Assembly: GCA_016648135.1 (NCBI GenBank)
Contig: JADDOH010000326.1
Location: forward strand, 1-64,000
Reading direction: 5' to 3'
Source: Agrypnia vestita
Taxonomy: Eukaryota > Arthropoda > Insecta > Trichoptera > Phryganeidae
DNA: 64,000 nt
Below, one piece after another: positions 37,644 through 49,400 of the stretch. The position numbers and the translations under genes were made by a program. The notes under the pieces were generated by a model. That model worked only from the letters and a program-made list of their open reading frames with translations. It was not told where the DNA came from and did no database searches. Each line of letters opens with the position of its first letter. The stretch's first letter is position 1.

Positions 37644-37766
37644 GCCATGTATATCTGACGTCTCTAGCCGACGTTTCGGATCTCATTGCAGGCTCCATCA
37701 TCAGCCCTGATAATGGACCCTGCAATGAGATCTGTATCGTCGGCCAGAGAGGTCAATACACATGGC
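37644..37766. mobile_element. Inverted pair of Penelope-type terminal sequences with a hammerhead-like motif
   Basis: Left arm 37644-37704 and right arm about 37705-37766 are inverted copies (outer ends GCCATGTATAT and its relative ATACACATGGC). Each contains the CCGACGTTTCGGATCTCATT-type block that also follows the Penelope-like ORF at the right end of the window. The minus strand of the left arm has a CTGATGA box (37704-37698), CGAAAC (37678-37673), a CGTC/GACG stem and then TC, in hammerhead order. Confidence 0.6.
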
Positions 37767-39180
37767 AAAATACCCCAGAAAACTACAAGCAGAAAATTAT
37801 TTTTATCTTTTCAAATTGAGCTGTCCTGATATAAAGAGGCATTAAAGTTACCCCATTCTTTAACTGTAGGTACGACAAGATCATAATTATAATAAAACTC
37901 ATAATTTTCATATAGTTACTTACCTATCTTGTTTTATTTTTATTATAAATATTAAGAAACCTTATAAAAACTGAACTGGCCAGAACTGGCACATTTGGAC
38001 ACATTTGTTTGACATTTCTATTTTTAATTATATCAAATTTTATATACTTTTTTCTACATTTTCAAAAGAGTAATTAATGTGTTATTTGGGAAATTTAAAA
38101 AAATCTATTCTGACTATTTTTGAGTTTGTAGTGATGCACAGTTGGCAAAAAATATCTTAAAGTGGCCAAAGCTGGCCCCCCAACCCTACATATTACCTAG
38201 TACGGAACCAGATGAATCAATATTTCAAAGTCAAATTTTGAACATCATTTCATTACTTAGTAAATGTATATCTCGTCGGCAACATAATTAATACAGTAAA
38301 GAATCTGCGGAAACAAAGTTTTTTTTAAATGATACTGATATCGAAAACAATCTTTTCTATATTTTAAAATTAGCATTAATACAAAACAAAAGTACAAATA
38401 AGCACGAAAACAAATAACATGCAAACTAATTCAAAGCTTTTTTTAAAACCAGAGAATACTTTGAAATAGCTTACTAATGAACAAATAGCCAAGATAAAAT
38501 TCCGTGTATAAAATTTCTCAGTTAGGATTATTTGAGTTTATCCACATAGCTCAGTATCAAGCCATTGTGCATTATTTCGGTGTCTCTCGGATTAAGGATG
38601 ATGTGACATAACTGAGGAGTGTTCGTTATTAGTGCAAGGTGTGCAAACAAGAATTTTGAATTTCGTTTACTTTTCAAATCACTGGTGATCTATATCAGGT
38701 TTTCCAATTAACAAAGTTATTTAGTATAAAATTGATTGTAAAATATTAGAATAATTTTGAATAACACTTAATTATCAAAAGTTTTTAAAGCTTTCTATAT
38801 CTCCTCACCTGTCAAAAATTGTATCTATTAAATATTGTGAATCTATGATATTACCAATAATGTATTTAGATGGTGTACAGAGTAGCAGTAGTGGTGTTAA
38901 TAGAAACACCACTGTTGTTAATACCTCCACCACTGCCTGCCAATCGGCAGAATCTCATCTTTGAATACAATTTCCAATAAAATATCTGTTCTGTATTATT
39001 GTAATTTGACTATGTTTATTATAAAAATAAATTGTTACAACTATTTGGAAAACACAGTTTTTTCTTTCAATAAATCCTGATCCACACGGTTAATGATGAA
39101 CTGACAAATGGATTACGCTAGATCAGAATAAAGGATTGGGAGATATTTTTTAAACTTTTTTTTGTCTGTTTGTATCATAA
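37767..39180. other. Intergenic AT-rich DNA
   Basis: No gene or named repeat seen. GTGGTGTTAATAGAAACACCAC (38891-38912) forms a small hairpin. Confidence 0.5.
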
Positions 39181-39254
39181 TTTTGACTTCTCTTATGTAA
39201 AATATTGTAATTTTTTAATACTTTGTATTTTATTAACTCTATTGAACACAGTAT

Positions 39255-39289
39255 TATATATATATATAATATATAAATATATATATAGA

Positions 39290-39334
<45 letters not shown>

Positions 39335-39358
39335 GGTGGTGTGTGTATATATATATTT
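39255..39358. repeat. TA/TG compound microsatellite
   Basis: Long TATATA runs interrupted by a GTGTGTGGGTGGTGTGTG block. Confidence 0.9.
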
Positions 39359-39430
39359 AATACAAAATAAATAAATAAATGAAATAAAGAGAAATACACA
39401 AATATCAAATAATAAAACTGAAAAATTAAA

Positions 39431-39503
39431 TGCTGGAACCTGGATTCGAACCAAGGACCTCTGTGTTTCGCACACAGCGTGTTACCAATTTCACTATCCC
39501 AGC
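39431..39503 (-). tRNA. tRNA-like gene or pseudogene
   Basis: The complement folds as a 73-nt cloverleaf. The acceptor GCTGGGA / TTCCAGC has seven pairs with two G-U or weaker. The A box TAGTGAAATTGG fits the pol III consensus. The anticodon stem is CTGTG/CACAG with loop TGCGAAA, and the T arm CTTGG-TTCGAAT-CCAGG carries the B box GGTTCGAATCC. The loop has G instead of the invariant U33 and the nominal anticodon would be CGA, but the variable loop is short, unlike tRNA-Ser. It may be a decayed tRNA or the head of a SINE. Confidence 0.5.
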
Positions 39504-40463
39504 GACTTAACAAGTCGTCAATATTTGATAGTTATATGTTTCTCTTTGAATTATTTGTTCACTTAGTTATATTATTCCATTTTTATTTCATTTATTTGTT
39601 TCGTATTAAATATTACGGTACTCGTTTCCTTAAATAAATGAAAAATATGTTTAATAATATATATATACATAAATATATACATAGAAATTTGCTGCCAATC
39701 TATCAAATATATGCAAAGTACCAGAAAAATTAAAAATAAACTGTCATTGAGAATATTTACATATGAGGAGTCAACTGATTCAGTCTTCTATCAGGAAATA
39801 TACCAAACCACAAACATCACAGGATGCTATCTCTGGGCAGTGTATTGGAAGTAAAATTTAGAGACTGCAGGGAGGATTATTTATGTACAATGCTCAGAAG
39901 TCTTTATTAAAGGTTCACTTGGGGTACCTACACTCACAAGTACGAAGGCAGTCTTCAAAAACATGGAGGTAATTGACATACCAAGATAAGTATGAAATGG
40001 ATCACGAACTAAAAAACCTTACCCAAAGAATTGACGAACAATGGTGGTCTCTTCAAGAGACAAATTAAAGAATTAGCGAGGGCGCAAGGGATACCCGAAG
40101 CCTAGTTACTCTAGTCAATAAGTAATGACTCCATTAATATTAATGTCACCTCACAGAAGAGAGACTAGTATAAAAATATCACACACTAAACACAAATAGA
40201 ATATAATGTTGGAGCAGAATGTGGTCCTAGTAAAGCAAATATAAAATGTACTTTATGCAAAAGGGAAATATATATTCAAAACAGATGCATTTTAGACTTT
40301 TTAATGAGCAAAGCGTTTTTAGCTTAACAATTTCCCATATTCACCCTTCAATTGATGGCTTTAAAAATAATAGTTTTGAGTTGATTAAATAATAGTCATC
40401 AGAATACAAGAGTGTTGGGTACTCGTCTCTTCACTCTGATTATATTGAACTGATGGGCCATCA

Positions 40464-43400
40464 TTACAACCCGCTGTCGTACTCGGGCTTCCGGTGTTGG
40501 GAGCTCGCCTGCAGGGAAGCCTCCAGTACCTGCAGAGTGAAGTCTGCATCTGCCCGGGTAATGCACATGGGAGGCTTCACACGCAACACCTGCAACCAAT
40601 ACTAAATCTTTCCATCACTTCTTTAGGCTTCTCTTCATCAAAAACATCAATAACGTTTCAGATGTAAATGTAATTTTTCTAAATAAATACATATTTATTT
40701 TAAATTGATGTGCTCTTCAGAAAACATTGCTCCAGATTAATAGCAATATCATTTTGAAGTGATTTGTATTAAAGAAAAATTAAACATTTTGACAATTTTT
40801 TGCTCATCTAAAAGCATGTAACCTCCTCGTAAAAACCATTTTGAAACAAATAACAATTAGAATTTCAATAGCATTTCAAAGTTCAAATTAACTTGAAAAA
40901 AAGATCAGCATTATCATCTAGAGCAGGGCTATAGTGAGAGTAAAAACATGGCGGTCTCTCACATTGCCCTCCAATCCGCCTCGACCCAGCAATACTCCCA
41001 GGCTGCGCGCATGTTCCATGACGGCCTGCGCTAGCCCCGCTCCCTCCAACTCCACTCCCAACATGAGTCCTTTGCCGCGAACATCCCGAACTGCGCTCCC
41101 CCAGCGTTCGCGCAATGCTCCCAACCCCTGAGCTAGGTAACCTCCTACTTCCCGGCTCACCGCTTGAGTCCCTTCCTCCTCCATCACCTGCAAATAAAGT
41201 TACTACTTTTTCCATTGAGACTCAAAATTTCACCACACTGACACGGGCTATTCATATCATACTGATAAATTATTGGAGCATGAAAATTTGCTGTCATTTA
41301 ACATAATATATAGTAAATGAATATATCTTCAGAGTTTTGACTTTTCTTACCATTTGGGAAATTTTACCGAAATATGTATCGAAAAGTGAGCATTGTTCTC
41401 ATTAGTGGAAATTGATCTAAAATGAAACATCTCATTATTGGAAATACTTTATTTGTTTTTAAATAACGTAAAATAACAGCAAGTTCATTCAGCTTGAAAT
41501 GATTTATTATTTTAATTATTTATTTTTTATTTATGATTATTATTTTAAAATTACTATTTTTTTACAAAAACGAAATAATTAATCTAGGGGTAAACCAATG
41601 AAACTAATTATTTTCTTACAATAGCAAGAAACAATAAAAGTATTTTTGGGCTATTCAATAACATAGCAATAGCTATATTCTTTTCAACACAACATCTCCC
41701 TGTTTTCCATGGAGGGAATTATTTGCTGATTAAAGAATTTCAGAATATACGGGTATATTTTTACAGAATGTTTTCAGAATATACAAAATTTCAGTATATG
41801 TATAGAGAATATTTTGGATGAGGTGGATGAACACCATGCACGGAAAAAACTGTAACAAGATATAATTGAAATCCTGTTTATGATTGATGATTTTATCAGA
41901 AAATTCAAATGATGTGGATGACACAAAATTGGGTTTATATCAGTGACACAATTCCACCAGGGGTCATTCAAGTATTACATAAGCAGCAATGGGGGGTGGA
42001 GGGGTCTGAGCTTTGCTTATTTTTGATGACATGGGGGACAGGGTGGTGATTACGTCAACAATATTTATTTGCTTTTTTTGATTTTTCAGCAAAATTTAGT
42101 AGATTCTGATTTCAACACATGGCAACCCTTCGTCTACACTCGAAAGCGAGAAGAATATTCAGGGATTCTCCAAAATAATTGATATTGCTTACTCGCTCTC
42201 ATGCGAAGTTTTATGGTTACGTTAGAAAGAACCGAAGTAGGGAAATTACTGCGTGCGCTATTCATATTTATCTATTTTTCATATATTTTTTTGTAAGATT
42301 TAGTAGATACTGATTTAAACACATAATATGGCAAACCTACTTGTATAAAAATATAAATACCAAATAAAAATTATATACCAATGATTACGTAAGCATAGGG
42401 GGGAGTAAGAGCTTTGATTACGTTTGTTGACAAGGGGGAGGGGGGGGGGGGTTAAAAATGACTAAAATTCTGCTTACGTAATACTTGAATGACCCCCCAT
42501 ATAACATATTAACCTCTTCTAATACTTTTGAATTCATTTTATAATTTGAAATAAAAAAGTATTGCAGTCAAACACAGCTCTTGAATGTCCACAGTTAAAA
42601 AAAATATTCCATCTGAAACATGTGAGACTGATCACATACACTTATATTTTTGATGCTAATATTTAAAATATTGGAACTAAGTTTGATACCTTATATAAGA
42701 TTACTCATCTTATATGTATAAGGTATCATTGTTATTGTATGCTTAGACAAAATAGACAGTATGTACATGTAATGTTTCAAGAAATATCAAGACATCTGTC
42801 AAACACCAAAATTGGTTATGCGGAACGGCGTGTGAATAGCCCATCCACTTTATTGAAATTTGATATCCAAAATTAATACCTCTCAAGATGACAGCATGCA
42901 GAATCCTGCAATGAAAATTATGTGTTCCCTCTCAGAAAACACAGATGAGAAAACCAAAATGCGTCAACAAATGAACACTGACTTGAATAGCAGTGGTCTC
43001 TTCAGCTTCGACAGTCGAGATCCTTATGCCTTTTTCTTGAGATAGTCCAAGCTTTTTTCACGTCAAAAATAACACGCGAAGGAATGTAACTTTTGAAATC
43101 CCAGAATTAAATCATCACAAAAAGGTAGAGATATAATTATTATTTCCGTTTTTTTTTTCACCATAAGACTTCGCACTAAACAAGCAGTGTCACCATCGAC
43201 ACATGGAGATTCACATATGTCTCTGAGAGAGGTTATTGTATTTTAATATTTATTTATCATCCTGAGAGATAATTAAATATTAAAATACAATTTTAGACTA
43301 TTAAATTGCCAATGTGTACAATGTTATATAATAAGTGTCGAGACATGATTATTAGGCTATACTGCCATCTTGGAAATAAACAGAAACTGCAGAAATAACA

Positions 43401-46400
43401 ATTTATTAAAAAATATGAATGCAAGAATCCTTAGGTGTGATCACTTTTACCAGTAGACTTCTTTAGATTTTGTGTAAGACCTTGGGTACAATACGAGTGG
43501 CAGAACGTCAGAGTATCAATGCGCCAGAGTAGTGAGGGGTGCCGGCCACGGTGTAACCGACCTCACTACTCTGCCGTCAATGCGTCCCTCACTGCTCTGG
43601 CGCATTGATGTTCTGCCACTCGCCGCTTGTATAGCACCCGAGGCCTAAGAATAAATATGTAATATTGATGTAGGTACTCATATTTTAATACATATTTCTT
43701 TCATCTGGAATTATGTTTACTTATTTGTCATTATTTTATTGGTACCAAACATATAATATTAAAATAGATACAAAATTAACTATACTTCCGTCACATAATC
43801 CCTCTATTCTCAAAAAAACAATATTATTATAATATTCTTACACAAATATGTACAGTTGCCGGCAAACTTCATGAAATTCTTTGGCTAAGTGGGGGAATGC
43901 GCAGAAGACGAAATTTGGGTCTCGTTGGTGGGAAGGTAGATGCGCAAACGTCCCCCCACTACGCCGCAGAATTTCAAGATGTTTGCCGGCTACTGTACAT
44001 ATATACAAATAGATGTATACATTTATTTATGTAAATGTAAAATTTCTATGAGTAATCTTTCTAATTGTCAATGTTGCTATCATTGAAGCAGAAATATTGC
44101 TTTAATTTAATATTTTTACACTTGATTGATGATTCAATTAACATGTCTGTGAAACAAACTTTTAAAATAATATTAGTAACCTACTTATTTTATATGTATA
44201 ATATATATATTCATCATCTGTATAATATTCATCATGTCAAAATTGACATGATGAATATTATACAGATGTGTACAAGACTTGATTGTTACGATAATGCAAA
44301 TCAATGAGATTAGTTCCATGTATGTATGTATTTGGAAATTTTGAAGAAAGTAACTCACCTCCAAGACAGATTGTCCCACAGCGCAGGCCACGGGGTTACC
44401 CCCGAAAGTGTTGAAGTGCAGAGCCCCCGTGAGGCAGCTGGCAATCTGAGGAGTGGTCACCACAGCAGCCAGAGGAAAGCCATTACCCATCCCCTTGGCC
44501 ATGGTCACGATATCAGGCATTACATTATGGGATTCAAATCCCCAGAAATGGTCACCAGTGCGACCGAAACCAGTCTGGACCTGAAATAAAGAGTAATAAT
44601 CATAATTATTCATTTTACCCATATTCATTTTACAAAAGATGTATTCATATTTATTTTGCAATAAAATATTTATTTTACAATAAAACCTAGTTATGGCCCA
44701 GATCAGCAGAAGCGATCTTGAGTGGCTTCAATAAATTTATTTCTAATAAACATCCAATTCCTGTCGAAAGATACATTATCCAGTACTCCTCCATTTTACC
44801 ATGGCACATATGGCATGAATACATTATATATGCTAGCCACATAACAAGTGGTACTTTTTTAATTATTTTCTTTTCCATGTTTGTTATATAATAATAATTG
44901 CTGATTTTCAAAAAATAATAATGTTTGGTCATGTGATACCATCATAAAATAGGATTCATTTTGTTCGGTAGATAGATTTAAATGTCTACTGATAATGACT
45001 TTATTACATGTTACGAACAATAATGTCAAGACAAACCTGCAAAAGTTAAGGAGAGCAGCAAAGTGAACCACAAGGGCTAGCATGGCGCTCTGTAATAACA
45101 CGCAAATCACAGACTTTTAGAAGATACCTATTTTATGTACGACCAATCTGAATGTTCATGTTTCTGAGTGCAGTGAAATCATTTAAAAAGGGAATAAAAT
45201 TATAAAATAAATATAACCTCATCGGCTATGTAAAGTCCCCCTTTGCTCTGCACCAAATGCTGCGCTCTCTGAAGGTAATTGTGAGGGAATTGGACAGTGC
45301 CGCCTACTCCTTGGATAGACTCAGCAAACATTCCCGCTACCCGCCCGCGCGGCAGGCAGTATTTAAAGATCTAAAGCACACAGACATAATGTCATTTTTT
45401 ATTATCAACACAAATAATATTCTTTTTAATAAACATAGTACAGTAAAACCCCGTTAATTCAAACCCTGATAATTCGCCATAATTCAACATTTTTAAAACC
45501 CATAGAAGTCCCAAAATGCTAATTTTATATTAGATTAACCCTGACAATTCGAAAACCCCAGTAATTCATAATTCGAAATAATTTTTAGCCCCTTGCACAA
45601 TAAATGAATACATTTTAGTTCACATAATTCTTTTTTTTTTTAAATATGACGAAATTAAAAAAAAATTTCAATTTTTTTGCAAATGAGAACAACAGATAGG
45701 TCAATTTCGGATACTTTAATAATAGAAATGTGGCGGTCTTTGTATTGGCATAATAAATATTGCGTTTTCGAAATGATTTCTTGAAATATGCAAGTTATTT
45801 TTCACAAAATCAGTGGTTTTTTTTTCGAATTTCGCAATTGTATTTTTAATTTTTTTTTTGTACCTTGAATTTCGAATTAACTGGGTTCCGCATAATTCGA
45901 TATGTTTTTTTTGGGTCCCTTGAATTTCGATTAACGAGGTTTTACTGTACCTACTTCCTGATGCACTATAAATTTTTAAAATTACATTTTTCATTACCTA
46001 TTAAAATTTTTTGAGAAAAATCATTTTTTACAAATTGATTATTATGAAAAAAGATGTCAATTTGGCAGAACGGTGATAGGCAAAACTATGATTTCACAGA
46101 AGACAGGGAGTTAGGGCAATTTTAAAAAAAAAGTTGTATTGTATCTGGATGAACGTCTGTCTGAATGAATGGTATAAATTAAGAGGCGCCATATTGACGT
46201 GCTTTCTTACCACGCAGCTACCATGTCAGTAACAACTTGTTCTCTATCTGAATACCGTAAGATTGTCGCATGAACTCCATTTTTACAAACCAATAACATA
46301 TCTTGAAGCGGAACATCGAGTTTCTCTGGATCCCCGAGTACCTACAAAGTTCTCTTAAGGCAAGAACATCACAAAAGTCAAATAACTTTGTTTGCATCAC

Positions 46401-49400
46401 TTTACTAGTACAATGTAAATGGTATGCGTCTGATGTACAGACTATACAATGCTTGTAAAAAAATCCAACATGGCAATCGCTATCGAAAAGACTAAATGTA
46501 TGACCTTCTCTAAAACACCCAAAACCTGACTGCAGAGAACAAGAACATGTCAGCACCTTCAGATATCTAAGCATAGACCTGGTTAGAGGAGCTGATCTGT
46601 GTGAAGAAATACAAGCCCAAGTTCACAAGGCGGCGGCAATCTCTGGTGTTCTAAAATCCACAATTTGGAAGAATAAGGATATGGCCATCAAGAGCAAGAT
46701 GACAATCTACAAAGCATGCGTAAGACCTGTAATGACATATGGCGCTGAAGTAAGGGCAGACATAATCAGGACAAAACAGATATTGAGGACTTCCGAGGTG
46801 AAGACACTGAGGATGATGACGCTGAGGGATCGCTTGAGGAATACCAGAATAAGAGAGATGTATGAGGCTGAGGACATTGTACAATGGAGTAGACAGCGAA
46901 GAAGGGACTGCTATGGTAATATCCAGAGAATGAAGAGCACTAGACTCTCCTATATTGCGCTACATAATAAGCCTCGCTGAAGACTTTCCAAAAGATAAAA
47001 GGACAGCTCGAAATTCACCGCATAGGAAGCGCTATCCTCTGAAGAACAGACCATACAGGTCTATTAAAAGGAAGAAGAAGGCTGTAATTTTGCCTATATT
47101 ATTATACGAATCGGTAAGTGGGTAAATATGGGAGTTGAAACATGCTAAAGGAAGCAGAAATGTAAATTTTGGAAGTGGGAAGCCAAGTCATGGTAAAAGA
47201 TTTCAGAAGAGATAGTAAATTGTGTTCAAAAGGATGCATACATAAAATTTTGATCCCAGGTACAACTTACATGGTGGAGGTGGAATGGAATACATGGAAA
47301 AGACACGCCAATCAATTACATACATGTAATCTAAAATAAAATTAATAGTTCAAATATATTTGTATCTATATGTAGTTTGTCAATTAATGTAACTCTGTAA
47401 TTTCAAATTTCTAGCCAAAGTTCGGGCAGGACAACGTTTGTCGGTTCCGCTAGTATTCTTATAAATTAGTATTCAAAGTACTCCATTTGTACATATATTG
47501 CATTCTGTTTCTTTTGAATTAAATTTTGTCTAACACGAAAAATGTGAACCATTAATAGCAACTGTGCCGTACTATTTTAAATTGTGCGTAATGGACTTTG
47601 CCTTAGTTTCTTTCTTTTGTTTTTTATTTATAAACTTGTCTTTACCTCTTCCAGCTGCTGGTAGTACATTTCCGAGGCATGACACTGACCTTCCTCACAG
47701 TCGCAGTGCCGATCCACCTGCACCGCCGAGTCTCTGCACCATTTCCCCCCCCACAGGCCCTTGAATGGGTCTGGGTTCATCGCCTGAAAGATATTTTTCA
47801 ATTGTGAGTATAATACATTCTTATTAAAATCTTATTCACTTTCTGTAAACTGTTTGTGGAAGACAAGCCAGCCAGTACGAGCTAATAAGCTACAATAAGT
47901 CACATTGCATATAACTGGCTCACATGGTGGATACCACTGTTCCCTGGCACATTGTACTTCCATGTCGAGTGTGCCGTCAGCCCCATAGTGCTACTGGACG
48001 TCCCGTGGTAGCCGTTCCTCAGAGAGATGATGTCATGGTGTCCCGTGTGTAGGCGAGCTATCATCATGGCCAGATCGTTCGCTTCTGAACCACTGTTCAC
48101 GAAGTAGACAACCTAAAATCGATAATGTATAGTTGTTTAAACAGAAAAGATTGCACAACGCAATTTAAAATTCAAATTTGCGATTCATTAAATGAATTTA
48201 ACTTCAATATTAGTTTCCTAACATCAGTCTGTACAATTTAGTAAACAGTATTTTGGTTTGCATGTTTTACTGATTCACGATGCAAGGAGTTCGGAAATGG
48301 AAATTGATGTTTAAGTATCAGTAAGAGCTCTTTTAAAAAAACTTGGGCCAATAGTTAGTGTGATGAAAAGAGCTGAACTATTTGATACAAGAACTCAAAA
48401 AATTTATCTACAATGCTTTTATTCTCCCTCATATTTTATATGGCATTATTATTTGGTTACGTGTATTCACAGGCGCAGGGAAGATACAAAGAACTGTAAA
48501 CAGTGCCCTTAAAATAATCTTCAACCTAGATCGATACACTAGAACCACCGACTTGTACAAAATCTAATTAATCTAAAATTAACCTAGAAGATCTGATATA
48601 TGTGGAAAAGATAAAGATGACTTATAAAATAAAGAATAAATTATTAAAAACGAATATCATCCTTTACCAGAACAGTGACGTACATAGACAATACACAAGA
48701 ACAGGAGACTATATAAGAAGTGATAAACCGCGGACTAATAGAGACAGATATGGTTTCCTATACACTGCGATCGATTTCTATAATGGAATTCCCAATTCCA
48801 TAAAGGAATTAAATAGTATAGAACTATTCAATAAACGTGTTGGGGAGGAGATAACTGTTTGACAAGTCAATGTGCTTATATTTAATTAGTGTACCTACTT
48901 ATTAGGGTGTGTCACTTTTTTCAACTTTCGATTTTTCAAGTTTAATAGTTCTCAAAAGTTGCATTTTTATATGTTATTAAATGCTGTATTTACAGTTTTC
49001 CTTAATACTGGTACTTTTGGCTAGCTAAAAGGCCTTAAAATATAGAAAAAGTTGCAAAATAATGTTCCAATCAGAACGATATATTTTAGTATTTACCAAT
49101 TGTCTTAGTAATTAAATGCTTTTTTTTAATAATAATATATCCAGCATAAGGAAAACGCCATATTTAAGTTCATTTTGATAATCTGTTAGCTTAAATACCT
49201 ACCCCCGTTCGGGCAATTTCGGCTTGTTTCGGGTCGCGCTCCCGTTATGCGTGCCTCATTAGGTCAGACTCCATACCGAACGGTTGTATTTGTTAGGTTA
49301 CTTGTTTTGAACCGTCGTAAAGTTTCTACATATTATACGTAATAAATTTAAGTGTTTAATTCATTCGTGAAACGAATCACAATGGCATCGAATCCGTCAA

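Noticed and set aside
39193..39513. 106-codon minus-strand frame
   Set aside because: Covers a microsatellite and the tRNA-like sequence; no protein similarity.
45336..45340. Alternative acceptor GTAG for the AGXT2 exon at 45218
   Set aside because: It would break the reading frame. The TTTAG acceptor at 45371-45372 keeps phase 0 and restores the family sequence [12 protein letters not shown].
46218..46574. 118-codon minus-strand frame
   Set aside because: Overlaps an RTE fragment on the other strand and has no domain.
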